Below, in pieces: positions 1 through 7,935 of a stretch of 64,000 bases of DNA (positions are counted from its first letter, which is position 1; the number at the start of each line of letters is the position of its first letter). The notes beneath the pieces were generated by a model, which saw only the letters and a program-made list of their open reading frames with translations, ran no database searches and was not told the origin of the DNA. The stretch lies in contig NZ_LMEI01000009.1 in assembly GCF_001426585.1 (NCBI RefSeq), forward strand, positions 1 to 64,000, given 5' to 3'. The translations under genes were made by a program, and so were the position numbers. The stretch is from Streptomyces sp. Root431 (GTDB taxonomy: Bacteria > Actinomycetota > Actinomycetes > Streptomycetales > Streptomycetaceae).

Positions 1-1
1 G

Positions 2-1507
2 GCGGCGACGGAGCGGCGGCATCTCGCGTACTACCGCGAGCTGGCCCGTCGTACCGACCCCGAGCTCCGCGGCTCCGGACAGGTCGCCGCCATCGCCCTC
101 CTGGAGCGCGAACACGGCAACCTCAGGACCGCGCTCCGGACCGCCGTGGCGCTCGGTGACGAGCAGGAGGCGCTCTGCCTCGTCCACTCCCTGAGCTGGT
201 TCTGGCAGCTGCGGAACCACCAGACGGACGCCCGTACGTGGGCGGCGACGGCCGCGCGACTCGGACCCGACCCGTTCCGGGAGCCCGTCCGCCCCGCCGA
301 ACCCTTCGAGGGCCGCTGCGTCGACGTCCCGCCGCCGTGGACCGGCGAGCGGCTCCGGGAGGCCCGCCGCGGAGGCCGGCTCTACGCGCTCGCGACCGAG
401 GGCGGCGAGGGCGCCACCGCCCTCGAACGGCCCGAGACCCGCGCCCGGCTCGCCGCCCTCGTCGCCGCGTACCGCCCGGGCCTCCCGCAGACCTGCCGCC
501 AGCCGGGGACGATGTGGTTCTTCGCCCGCCTGATGACGGGCGAGCTCACCGGCCTCGACGAGACCCTGACGCTGACCGTCGAGGCCGGCCGCGAGCACGG
601 GACCGGCTGGGAGCTCGGCTTCGCCCTCCTCATGCGGGCGAAGCTCCTCGGCCACGGCCCGGCGGACGCCGACGAGGCACTCGCCCTCTTCGAGGCCGCC
701 GAGGACGCCTGGGGCATCGCGGAGTCCCTCTCGGCGCGGGGCGAGGCGTACGAGCGCGCCGGCCGGCTCGCCGAGGCCGCCGCCGACTTCGAGCGGGCCA
801 CCCACGCCGCCGCCCTCGTGGGCGCCCGCTCCCAGGTGCCGCTCTTCACGGCGCGCCTGGCCGCCGTACGCCTCCGGATCGGCCCGCAGGGGGACGAGGC
901 GGCCGAACGGCTCCTGGCCGAAGCCGCCGACGAGGCCGGCGAGTGGGGGGCCGAGGCCGCAGGCACCGGCCGGCTGCTGCTCGCCCAGCACTACGGCCAC
1001 ACCGGACGCACGGCCCTGGCCCGCGCGCAGCTCACCCGGCTGGAGAGCGAGTTCGGCGAGAACACCCCGACGCTCTTCTGGGGCCTCGTCGGCGGGATGT
1101 GGGCCTGGCTCGACTGCCTGGACGGCGCCCACGACCGGGCCCTGGACCGCCTGGCCCGTGCCGTCGCCGACCTGGAGACCCTCGCCCACCTGGTCGCCCC
1201 CTACCTCGTCGTCGCCCAGTTCGCGACGGCCGCCTGGGCCCGGGGCGGCCGGGGCGGCCCGGGCGACGCCGAGACCGGCGCCGGGCTCCTCGGCGCGTAC
1301 GACCATCACATCGGCCCCGTGACCGGCGGCGGCTTCCGTCCCTTCGCCCCGCAGACGGAGGCCGAGATCAGGGCCCGCGCGGAGGAGACGCTCCGCGGGC
1401 GCCTCTCCCCGGAGACGTACACCCGCCACTACGAGGAGGGCGCGAAGTTCTCCCTCGCGGCTGCGACGGCCCTCGTCAGGCGGCCGGGGAAAACCAGGGA
1501 CGCCTGA
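2..1507 (+). CDS. C-terminal part of an AfsR/SARP- or MalT-like transcriptional regulator (5' truncated)
   Basis: The frame is open from base 2, so the gene starts upstream of the window and only the C-terminal ~500 residues are visible. The visible part begins with a helical segment containing LEREHGNLRTALR, which is typical of the region following the NB-ARC domain in AfsR/SARP and LuxR-MalT type regulators. Alanine/leucine-rich TPR-like helical repeats follow (for example the AxxDFERA and AxxxLxRLE pattern). The DNA-binding and ATPase domains are not in view, so the exact subfamily is uncertain. It ends at TGA 1505-1507. A pathway-specific or global regulatory role is inferred from the family only. 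Confidence 0.75.
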   Translation, partial: AATERRHLAYYRELARRTDPELRGSGQVAAIALLEREHGNLRTALRTAVALGDEQEALCLVHSLSWFWQLRNHQTDARTWAATAARLGPDPFREPVRPAEPFEGRCVDVPPPWTGERLREARRGGRLYALATEGGEGATALERPETRARLAALVAAYRPGLPQTCRQPGTMWFFARLMTGELTGLDETLTLTVEAGREHGTGWELGFALLMRAKLLGHGPADADEALALFEAAEDAWGIAESLSARGEAYERAGRLAEAAADFERATHAAALVGARSQVPLFTARLAAVRLRIGPQGDEAAERLLAEAADEAGEWGAEAAGTGRLLLAQHYGHTGRTALARAQLTRLESEFGENTPTLFWGLVGGMWAWLDCLDGAHDRALDRLARAVADLETLAHLVAPYLVVAQFATAAWARGGRGGPGDAETGAGLLGAYDHHIGPVTGGGFRPFAPQTEAEIRARAEETLRGRLSPETYTRHYEEGAKFSLAAATALVRRPGKTRDA

Positions 1508-1618
1508 CCGGCTACCCCGCGTGTCGTCACCGGGCCGTCGGGTGGCCGGCGCCCCGGATGCGCTCCGGTCGGCAGGACACGAGAATGGCGAGTGCCGGAA
1601 GAACACGTAGGAGGCGGC

Positions 1619-1819
1619 ATGAACGCTGAGCCCGACAAGATGTCCGCGGGGGATTTCCCGACGCCCGACCGGCTGCTCCACGCCGGATCGGAGGGCGAGT
1701 TCACGGCGGAGGACCTGGTCCTGGCCTCCGGCCGTGACGTGAATCCGAAGAGCCTCGCCTGGGCCGAACGCCGTATGGCGGAGAAGGGGCGCGCCTCCAT
1801 GGACGAGCTCCTGCCCTAG
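1619..1819 (+). CDS. small conserved-looking hypothetical protein (66 aa)
   Basis: The ATG at 1619 is preceded by AGGAGG at 1609-1614, a strong Shine-Dalgarno, so it is preferred over the in-frame GTG at 1592 that lies upstream of that site. The product is acidic at the N-terminus and has the segment SLAWAERRMAEKGRASMDELLP at its end, probably an amphipathic helix. No membrane segment, Cys pair or known motif is visible. I do not recognise the family. It stands alone between the regulator fragment and the acyl-CoA dehydrogenase. Confidence 0.6.
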   Translation: MNAEPDKMSAGDFPTPDRLLHAGSEGEFTAEDLVLASGRDVNPKSLAWAERRMAEKGRASMDELLP

Positions 1820-1870
1820 GCCCTGTCCGGCGGGCAGGCCTCAGGCTTCCTTCCCGTCCTGTCCTCCCGG

Positions 1871-1897
1871 CCCCGGATCGGTTCGCCCGAACCGGGG
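1871..1897. terminator. GC-rich dyad downstream of the small gene
   Basis: CGGTTCG (1879-1885) pairs with CGAACCG (1888-1894), and C- and G-runs flank the arms. It lies about 50 nt after the stop at 1819 and upstream of the acyl-CoA dehydrogenase start. There is no T-tract, which is usual for Streptomyces. It could be a weak terminator or an operator. Confidence 0.3.
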
Positions 1898-1972
1898 CTT
1901 CGGCCTTCCGCATTTGTGAAACACGTTCTACCGTGGCCGCCGTCGCACGAGCGCGCCGTCACGGGAGGACCC

Positions 1973-3163
1973 ATGCACCTCGAGTACACGCCCGCCCAGA
2001 ACAGCCTGCGCGCCGAGCTGCGTGCGTACTTCTCCGGGCTCGTCCCGGACGACTTCCACACCCGATACGCGGACCCCGCCGCGCAGAAGCGCTTCTACCG
2101 GGAGACCGTGCGCAAGCTCGGCGAGGACGGCTGGCTCGGAGTCGGCTGGCCCGTCGAGTACGGCGGCCGGGGACTCTCCCCGATGGAACAGTTCATCTTC
2201 TTCGACGAGGCCGCCCAGGCCGGCGTGCCCCTGCCGCTGATGGCCCTGAACACCGTCGGACCGACGATCATGCGCTACGGCACCGACGAGCAGAAGGCGT
2301 ACTTCCTGCCCCGGATCCTCTCCGGCGAGATCGACTTCGCCATCGGCTACAGCGAGCCCGACGCGGGCACCGACCTCGCCGCCCTGAAGACCCGCGCGGT
2401 CCGGGAGGGCGACGAGACGAACGGCCATTACACCGTCAACGGGCAGAAGATCTGGACCACCAACGGCGACACCGCCGACTGGGTCTGGCTCGCCGTCCGC
2501 ACCGACGTCGACGCCCCGCCCCACAAGGGCATCACCATGCTCCTCGTCCCGACGAGCGACCCCGGCTACTCCTGCACGATCATCAACACCCTCGCCTCGC
2601 ACGACACGACCGCCAGCTACTACGACGACGTCCGCGTCCCGGCCTCGCGCCGCGTCGGCGAGGAGAACAAGGGCTGGCGCCTCATCACCAACCAGCTCAA
2701 CCACGAGCGCGTGACGCTCGCGGCGCACGGGACCATGGCGATCCGCGCCCTCCACGACGTCCAGCGCTGGGCCGCCGACACGAAACTCACCGACGGCCGC
2801 CGCGTCCTCGACCTCCCGTGGGTCCGCCGCACCCTCGCCCGCACCCACGCCCGGCTCGACGCGATGAAGCTCCTCAACTGGCAGATGGTGAACGCCGTCC
2901 AGAACGGCACCCTCACCCCCCAGGACGCCTCCGCCGTCAAGGTCTACGGCTCCGAGGCCCGCCGCGACGCCTACGCGGCCCTCATGGAGGTCGTCGGCTC
3001 CGCGGGCGCCCTCAAGGAGGGCTCGGCGGGCGCGGTCCTCCACGGCGAACTGGAACGCGGCTACCGCTCCGCCGTCATCTTCACCTTCGGCGGCGGCAAC
3101 AACGAGATCCAGCGCGAGATCATCTCCTGGATCGGCCTGGGCATGCCCCGCGTCCGCCGCTGA
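1973..3163 (+). CDS. acyl-CoA dehydrogenase family protein
   Basis: This is a 396-aa FAD-dependent acyl-CoA dehydrogenase that would introduce a 2,3-double bond into an acyl-CoA thioester. The N-terminal helical domain is followed by the family signature around IGYSEPDAGTDLA (FAD/substrate-binding beta domain). The C-terminal helical domain ends with FTFGGGNNEIQREIISWIGL, where the GGxxEIQR segment is typical. Start ATG 1973 is chosen because GGGAGGA lies at 1963-1969; a longer frame from 1916 has no such site. No electron-transfer or acyl-CoA ligase partner is adjacent, so the substrate is unknown. Its size is normal for the family. Confidence 0.9.
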   Translation: MHLEYTPAQNSLRAELRAYFSGLVPDDFHTRYADPAAQKRFYRETVRKLGEDGWLGVGWPVEYGGRGLSPMEQFIFFDEAAQAGVPLPLMALNTVGPTIMRYGTDEQKAYFLPRILSGEIDFAIGYSEPDAGTDLAALKTRAVREGDETNGHYTVNGQKIWTTNGDTADWVWLAVRTDVDAPPHKGITMLLVPTSDPGYSCTIINTLASHDTTASYYDDVRVPASRRVGEENKGWRLITNQLNHERVTLAAHGTMAIRALHDVQRWAADTKLTDGRRVLDLPWVRRTLARTHARLDAMKLLNWQMVNAVQNGTLTPQDASAVKVYGSEARRDAYAALMEVVGSAGALKEGSAGAVLHGELERGYRSAVIFTFGGGNNEIQREIISWIGLGMPRVRR

Positions 3164-3249
3164 CCCGTTGTGACCTCGGCCGGCGTGTCGCGGCCAGGCG
3201 CACACAACTCGGCCTGTCCTGGGAGGATGTGGCTCAATTCGCCGTCCAC

Positions 3250-3792
3250 TCACATCAAAGGGACCATCAAGGGGACGACGGCGACCGGCGCGGGGCTGTG
3301 GTGGATGACCGCGTGGGCGACATGGCCCAGATGCGGGCCGAGAGGGACGTTGCGACTCCGGCGTCCCACGATGACAAGCCGCGCGGTCTGTGACGCCTCG
3401 ACCAGCTGGTACGCGGATGAGCCCACCACCGTTTCGGCCTCCACCTCCACGCCCGCGTACCGCTTCCGCCACGGTTCCAGCAGGCCGTCCAGCCCTCCAT
3501 GGAGGTCGTCGCCCAGCTCCTTGCCGATCCCCGGGTCCATGACGGCCGCGTAGCCGTACGAGGCGGGAAGCGTCCAACTGTGCAGGAACCGCAGGGGCAG
3601 GCCCCTGCGGGCCGCTTCGGCGAAGGAGAACCCGAGCAGGGCTTCGCACGGGGGGCCGATGTGGTCCTTCCGCGCGCGGTCCGCCGCGTCCCGCAACAGG
3701 CTCTCGGCCCGCTCGGTCACGTCGCGGACGTACGGCAGGGGCACCTCCGGGGTGTTCGGCCACTCCTCCACGTGCACCAGTCGGAGGGGCAC
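3250..3792 (-). pseudogene. internally deleted universal stress protein (UspA family)
   Basis: The 180-aa frame reads like two UspA domains collapsed into one. It opens with the end of a first domain (PLRLVHVEEWPN, then a helix up to RARKD). It then re-enters at another domain's first helix (FAEAARRGLPLRFLHSW) and continues through the usual LVIVGRRSRNVPLGPHLGHVAHAV C-terminal region. The VVVGVDGS beta-strand that begins every Usp domain is missing, and in-frame sequence upstream of 3792 reaches a stop without supplying it. Intact tandem Usp genes follow on the other strand. I read it as a decayed paralogue. The last residues contain a duplicated VPLM from a 12-nt near-perfect tandem repeat at about 3256-3279. 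Expression is possible, function doubtful. Confidence 0.65.
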
Positions 3793-3907
3793 GTGCCCCC
3801 TCAGTCGCGTCCGCTCCGTCCGGCCGTGGTCCGGATCGAACCGCGCATTCCGACTTCAGGCTGGTGCCCCGTTGCTCCCGGCAGCAGGGCCGGGCAGGTC
3901 TCGATCG

Positions 3908-3921
3908 GGGCCGAACGGCCC
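3908..3921. promoter_or_regulatory. DosR/OsdR-type palindrome GGGCC-N4-GGCCC
   Basis: GGGCCGAACGGCCC has five-base inverted arms around a 4-nt spacer. This is the geometry of the mycobacterial DosR box (GGGAC-TWWA-GTCCC). It lies about 90 nt upstream of the first intact Usp gene and between divergent Usp genes, which suits activation by a DosR-like response regulator. The assignment rests on geometry and context only. Confidence 0.45.
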
Positions 3922-4011
3922 ATCCCGAGGAGGCCGCCACGATGCCAGCGTGGGAGGTGTCGCCCTTCGGGACATGCTCCCGAGGCCGGGACGCACGCCG
4001 GAGGAGGAGCC

Positions 4012-4917
4012 ATGACCAGCGCGATCCCCGCCCGACCGGAGTTCGGCAACGTCGTCGTGGGAGTGGACGGGTCCCCCTCCGCACGCGAGGCCGTGCTGTG
4101 GGCCGCTGACGAGGCGGACCGACGGGGGCGGTCCCTGCATCTCGTGCACGCCGCCGACACCGACCGTCGGGCCATCTTCTCCAATGCGGAGACGATCCAG
4201 TCGGTACGCGAAGCGGGGCGCGACCTGCTGACCGAATCCGCGAGCGTGGTCCGTGACCTCTTTCCGGACCTCGCCGTCACGAAGGAGCTGAGCCGTCAGG
4301 AGGCGGTCGCCGGTCTCCGGGCGGCCGCCGGGAACCGAGGCACGATCGTGGTGGGCAACCGGGGGCTGGGAGGCTTCTCCGCGCTCATGCTCGGATCCGT
4401 CGGCCTGGGCGTGGCGGCCCGCGCCGAAGTGCCCGTGATCGTGGTCCGTGGTGACCGTGACCGGCCGGCGTCGGGCTCGGTGACAGCAGCCGTGCATGGT
4501 GCTTCGGATCTGGGCTGGCTGCTCGTCGCGGCCGCCGAGGCGGAGGCCCGCAAGGCGGCGTTGCGGCTGGTGAGTGTCTGGAACGTGCTCACCCATGTCG
4601 GCAGCGTCGCGACCATGCTGGACGACCTCGACGAGATCGCGCGGCAGCGCGTGCACGAGATCAAGTCGCTCGCCGACCTCGTGCGGGAGTTCTACCCCAC
4701 CCTGACCGTCGGCCATCACGTCGAGACGGGCACGAGCACGCCCGGGATCCTGGTGGAGGCGAGTGCCCACACCGATCTGCTGGTGATGGGGAGACAACAC
4801 CGCGCCCTGGGCGCGGGCCCGTCCCTGGGCCGAGTCGCCCACGTCCTGCTGCACCACGCCCACTGTCCGGTGGAGATCGTCCCCCCTGCCTTCGCCACCA
4901 GGGTCGAGGAGACATGA
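4012..4917 (+). CDS. tandem universal stress protein (two UspA domains)
   Basis: The 301-aa protein has two UspA domains. Domain 1 (about 8-150) begins NVVVGVDGSPSARE and carries an ATP-binding signature of the G-x2-G-x9-G-S type at GNRGLGGFSALMLGS. Domain 2 (about 160-295) is degenerate at its start and ends in LLVMGRQHRALGAG...GRVAHVLLHH. Start ATG 4012 follows GGAGGAGG. The stop overlaps the next Usp gene by ATGA, so the two are translationally coupled. In actinobacteria such tandem Usps belong to DosR/OsdR-type hypoxia or stationary-phase regulons. The upstream palindrome at 3908 supports that. Confidence 0.9.
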   Translation: MTSAIPARPEFGNVVVGVDGSPSAREAVLWAADEADRRGRSLHLVHAADTDRRAIFSNAETIQSVREAGRDLLTESASVVRDLFPDLAVTKELSRQEAVAGLRAAAGNRGTIVVGNRGLGGFSALMLGSVGLGVAARAEVPVIVVRGDRDRPASGSVTAAVHGASDLGWLLVAAAEAEARKAALRLVSVWNVLTHVGSVATMLDDLDEIARQRVHEIKSLADLVREFYPTLTVGHHVETGTSTPGILVEASAHTDLLVMGRQHRALGAGPSLGRVAHVLLHHAHCPVEIVPPAFATRVEET

Positions 4918-5924
4918 ACGAGATACTCCTCGGAGTCGACCCCCGGGAGCAGTCGATCCCCGCTCTCGTCTGGGCCGCTGCCGAGGCCGTGCGAAGAGGA
5001 CTGGTACTCCGGCTGGTCGTCGCCGTACCGCCTGCCCACGACGCCGTACGGTACGACGCGATCGCCCACCAGAGCGCCCTGCGAACCCGCGCGGAGTCGG
5101 CGATCGCCAACGCGGAGGACCTCGTCCGGGAACTGCACCACGGTCTGCGGACCGCGACGGAACGTGTGAACGGTGTGCCGGCGACCGTGCTGTGCGACAT
5201 GGCGGAGCACGTCGCACTCGTCGTCGTGGGCTCGCGTCGTCTCGGCAGAGTGGCCGAGGTGTTCAGCGAGAGCTCCGTGGTCGCCCCGCTCACGGCACGG
5301 GCGGACTGTCCCGTCGTCGTGGTCCGCGCACCCGAGCACACCACGACGCACCCACCGACCGTCGTCGTCGGCGTGGACGGAAGCGAGTCCTCACGGGCCG
5401 CGGTCGCCTTCGCCCTCGCGGAGGCGAGCCTCCGCGAGGCACGGCTGCGGGCCGTCTGGGTCTGGCCCCGGTCCGTGCTCGCCCACGACGACGGTGAGGA
5501 AGGCCTGGCCGAGCGGCGTCGGCTGCTCGCCGAATCGCTGGCGGGCTGGGCGGAGAGGTATCCGGATGTCGCCGTCTCCCAAGAGGTCCTGCGGGGGCAC
5601 CCGGTCGAACAACTCGCCCTGACGTCCCAGGAATCCCTCTCTCTGGTGGTCGGTCGCAGAGGCCGTGGCGGCTACTCCGGCATGCGGTTGGGTTCGACGG
5701 TCCACGGCCTGCTGCACCGTGCCCTGTGTCCCGTGATCACCGTCCCCCTCCCGCAGGGCGAGCGGCAGACCGGCCACGCGTCATGGGCCGACCGGTCCCG
5801 TTCCGGTACGACCGACCGGCCCGGGCCCACTGCCCCGCTCGGCACTGGGGCGCACCCACCTCCACGCGGGACGGTGGGGCGAGAGGACGCCCCCGGTCCG
5901 TCGGCCGGTTCCGCGGAGAGGTGA
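4914..5924 (+). CDS. tandem universal stress protein with disordered C-terminal tail
   Basis: This second tandem Usp (336 aa) starts at ATG 4914, overlapping the previous stop. Domain 1 starts EILLGVDPREQS and its ATP-binding loop is degenerate (GSRRLGRVAEVFSESS). Domain 2 starts VVVGVDGSESSRA and has an intact GRRGRGGYSGMRLGS loop, so nucleotide binding is expected in domain 2. After about residue 280 the protein runs into a Pro/Gly/Arg-rich tail of ~55 residues with no Usp features. The tail may be disordered or the result of a lost stop codon. The role is inferred as stress or dormancy survival. Confidence 0.88.
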   Translation: MNEILLGVDPREQSIPALVWAAAEAVRRGLVLRLVVAVPPAHDAVRYDAIAHQSALRTRAESAIANAEDLVRELHHGLRTATERVNGVPATVLCDMAEHVALVVVGSRRLGRVAEVFSESSVVAPLTARADCPVVVVRAPEHTTTHPPTVVVGVDGSESSRAAVAFALAEASLREARLRAVWVWPRSVLAHDDGEEGLAERRRLLAESLAGWAERYPDVAVSQEVLRGHPVEQLALTSQESLSLVVGRRGRGGYSGMRLGSTVHGLLHRALCPVITVPLPQGERQTGHASWADRSRSGTTDRPGPTAPLGTGAHPPPRGTVGREDAPGPSAGSAER

Positions 5925-6042
5925 GCATCATGCGGCACCGACGCGGGTCCACGGCGACCGCCCTGGGCCCCGTACAGGAGGAGCAGCACCATGGCCGAAG
6001 GCAGGGCGGAACGCAGGCGCAGCCCGTTCTTTCGGTGGCGCC

Positions 6043-6174
6043 GTGACCGCCGAGACGTCGGACCCGGTCGCCCGGGCCATGGTGAAAAGGGGCAAGGGCG
6101 GAGACTTCCGCAATCCGGAACGGATCCGGGCATGGGCCCACCACATCGGAACGGAACTCGGCGCCACCCCCTGA
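6043..6174 (+). CDS. possible small protein (43 aa) between Usp and Rv1733c-like genes
   Basis: A GTG at 6043 opens a 43-aa frame with the charged segment MVKRGKGGDFRNPERIRAWA and a normal-looking C-terminus. A stronger ribosome site (AGGAGGAG, 5976-5983) serves an ATG at 5991 in another frame. That frame begins MAEGRAERRRSPFFRWRR and later overlaps the real downstream gene. A single frame change near 6040 would join the two into one ~60-aa basic protein. I cannot decide between a real small gene, a frameshifted gene and chance. Confidence 0.3.
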   Translation: MTAETSDPVARAMVKRGKGGDFRNPERIRAWAHHIGTELGATP

Positions 6175-6216
6175 ACCGGGCCGGTTGGCGAGGCCACCCT
6201 CAACGGGAGGTGCGGC

Positions 6217-6807
6217 ATGCTCCACTACGAGCCGTCGGGGAGCGGGACCACCCCGCCCAGCAGGCCCGGGATGCGCGCCGCCCTGGCCTTCGTGCTGTTG
6301 ATCGCTGTGATCTGCGGTGCTGTGGCCGCCGGGAGCCTCTGGTCGGCGGGAGCCAAGGCCGACCGTGAACTCGCCGCGCACCGGCATCAGGTGACCGCGA
6401 CCACCACCGGGCCGGCGAAGGACCCGCCCGTCGCCACCCGGTACGGCACGAAGGCGCAGGCCGTCGCGCCGGCGGTGTGGGAGCAGCCCGAGCACGTCCG
6501 CCGGTCCGGGAACATCCACGTCCCGCCCGCGACGCCCCAGGGGCGCACCGTGACGATCTGGGTGGACGACGCAGGGACCCCCGCCCGGCCCCCGGGCAGT
6601 GCCGCGGACCGCGCTTTGACCGCCCTGTCGGGCGGTGTGGCGGCGGCAGGCGTCATCGGGGTCACCGGCGCCGGTGTGGTCCTCCTCGTACGACGGCGGA
6701 CCGAGGGTCACCGGCTCGCGGCCTGGGAACGCGAGTGGGAGCAGGTGGAACCCGTATGGTCCGGCCGGCTCCACCGGGGCAGCGGTGCGGGGAACGACGA
6801 CGAATGA
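6217..6807 (+). CDS. Rv1733c-like two-TM membrane protein
   Basis: The 196-aa protein has one hydrophobic segment at about residues 19-42 (MRAALAFVLLIAVICGAVAAG). An extracytoplasmic middle domain contains GRTVTIWVDDAGTPARPP, and a second hydrophobic segment lies at about 132-158. A basic, Trp-rich cytoplasmic tail follows. This layout and the V-x-IWVD-x-G-x...PP signature match the Rv1733c family, a DosR-regulated antigen of M. tuberculosis whose biochemical role is unknown. ATG 6217 follows GGGAGGTG. It lies downstream of the Usp pair on the same strand and fits the dormancy-type island. Confidence 0.8.
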   Translation: MLHYEPSGSGTTPPSRPGMRAALAFVLLIAVICGAVAAGSLWSAGAKADRELAAHRHQVTATTTGPAKDPPVATRYGTKAQAVAPAVWEQPEHVRRSGNIHVPPATPQGRTVTIWVDDAGTPARPPGSAADRALTALSGGVAAAGVIGVTGAGVVLLVRRRTEGHRLAAWEREWEQVEPVWSGRLHRGSGAGNDDE

Positions 6808-6888
6808 CCGAGCCGGCGGCAGGCGCGCCACCCCGGAGCGGACCGCTTCCCCCCACCGATGCGCTGAGCAGTACACGCAGCTGGCGAG

Positions 6889-7821
6889 TCAGGATCGCCC
6901 GCTGTCCCCGTCCTCTCGCCCGCTGTCCCCGTCCTGGGGAGGGCCGTCCGGTCCCTGGGGTTGGCCGTGGGCGTCGGCGTAGGCCGCGAAGACCCGCTCG
7001 GGTCCCTCGCCTGTACGCAGGAAGCGCTCGTCGAGCACGACGGCCAGGTCCTCCAGTGCCCTGCGCAGTACCGAAGCGGAGAGCCGGACGTCCGGATGAT
7101 GCGCCCCGTCGGCCCGGTCCGCGAGGCCGACCGCGTAGGGGAGCTGCCGGGGCAGGGACGTGTTCTCGTCCCCGTCGTGGAAGTAGTACGACTCGGCGTA
7201 CTGCAGGAAGTCGACCGTGATGGTGGAGAGGGCCGAGGCGAGCCCGTCGAGGAGCGCCGCGCCCCCGTCGGAGTCGAGTGCCCGGCCGGTGGCCCGGCTG
7301 CGGCGCACGTGTGACAGCCGCAGGGCCAGTGCTCTGCGGCGGGCCAGCGCCGGGTAGATGCCGAGGATCCAGGCGACGGTCGCCGACAGCAGGACGAACC
7401 CCACGAGGGCCTCCATGGGGGCGAGTACGCGCAGCCATCCGGAGGTCGGCGCGATGTCGCCGAGGCCGAGCGTGGCCAGGGTGACCAGCGAGATGTAGAG
7501 GGCGTCGAGCGGGCCCGCGTGTTCGGACGGGACGAGCCCTGCCGCGTACGAGAAATCTTCCGGCATGTGGGGCCAGTAGATGAGCCCCCATCCCACGGCC
7601 ACGGTCAGCGCCCACATGGCGACGACCGTCACCATGCCGAGCGGGCCCGCGAGACCCGCCGGCCGGCGGCGCTTGCCGAGGCGCGGGGACAGCCACCACA
7701 GCGACACCATCACGAGCTTGCTCAGACCTCCGTGACGGGTCGGGTGCCAGAGGGTGTGGAACACGTCCCGGAGGACGAACAGCACCAGGACAGCGCCCGC
7801 GGGCGTCGCAAGCCAGGTCAT
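6889..7821 (-). CDS. two-pore-helix type potassium channel family protein
   Basis: The 310-aa protein has transmembrane segments at about 8-22, 60-84 and 132-156. A pore loop lies at about 105-122, placing it in the Ion_trans_2 family. The selectivity filter reads TLGLGD (117-122) where TVGYGD is usual; replacing Val-Gly-Tyr by Leu-Gly-Leu could alter K+ selectivity. The C-terminal ~150 residues are cytosolic and largely helical and contain no obvious RCK domain. The tail ends in a duplicated DGDSGR unit. It is convergent with the Rv1733c-like gene and sits in the stress-gene island. Start ATG 7821. Confidence 0.85.
   Translation of the reverse strand: MTWLATPAGAVLVLFVLRDVFHTLWHPTRHGGLSKLVMVSLWWLSPRLGKRRRPAGLAGPLGMVTVVAMWALTVAVGWGLIYWPHMPEDFSYAAGLVPSEHAGPLDALYISLVTLATLGLGDIAPTSGWLRVLAPMEALVGFVLLSATVAWILGIYPALARRRALALRLSHVRRSRATGRALDSDGGAALLDGLASALSTITVDFLQYAESYYFHDGDENTSLPRQLPYAVGLADRADGAHHPDVRLSASVLRRALEDLAVVLDERFLRTGEGPERVFAAYADAHGQPQGPDGPPQDGDSGREDGDSGRS
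6895..6936. repeat. 21-bp tandem duplication in the K+ channel tail
   Basis: Two adjacent 21-nt units (6895-6915 and 6916-6936) are identical except for the last base. They encode DGDSGRE followed by DGDSGRS at the C-terminus of the potassium channel. This looks like a recent slippage event that kept the frame. Confidence 0.8.
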
Positions 7822-7935
7822 CCCGGCAGCCTTCCCGCGAACGGCGACGGAGTCCCGCCCTCCACCTTCGATCTCAGCCCCCTGGCGGCGCCGGCTCGCC
7901 CCTTCGGACGCAGCCTCCGCCGCGCGGCCCCGGTG

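Noticed and set aside
1928-4084. 718-aa minus-strand open frame
   Set aside because: Antisense to the acyl-CoA dehydrogenase and Usp region; Arg/Gly/Val-rich, no domain. Long shadow frames are expected at this GC content.
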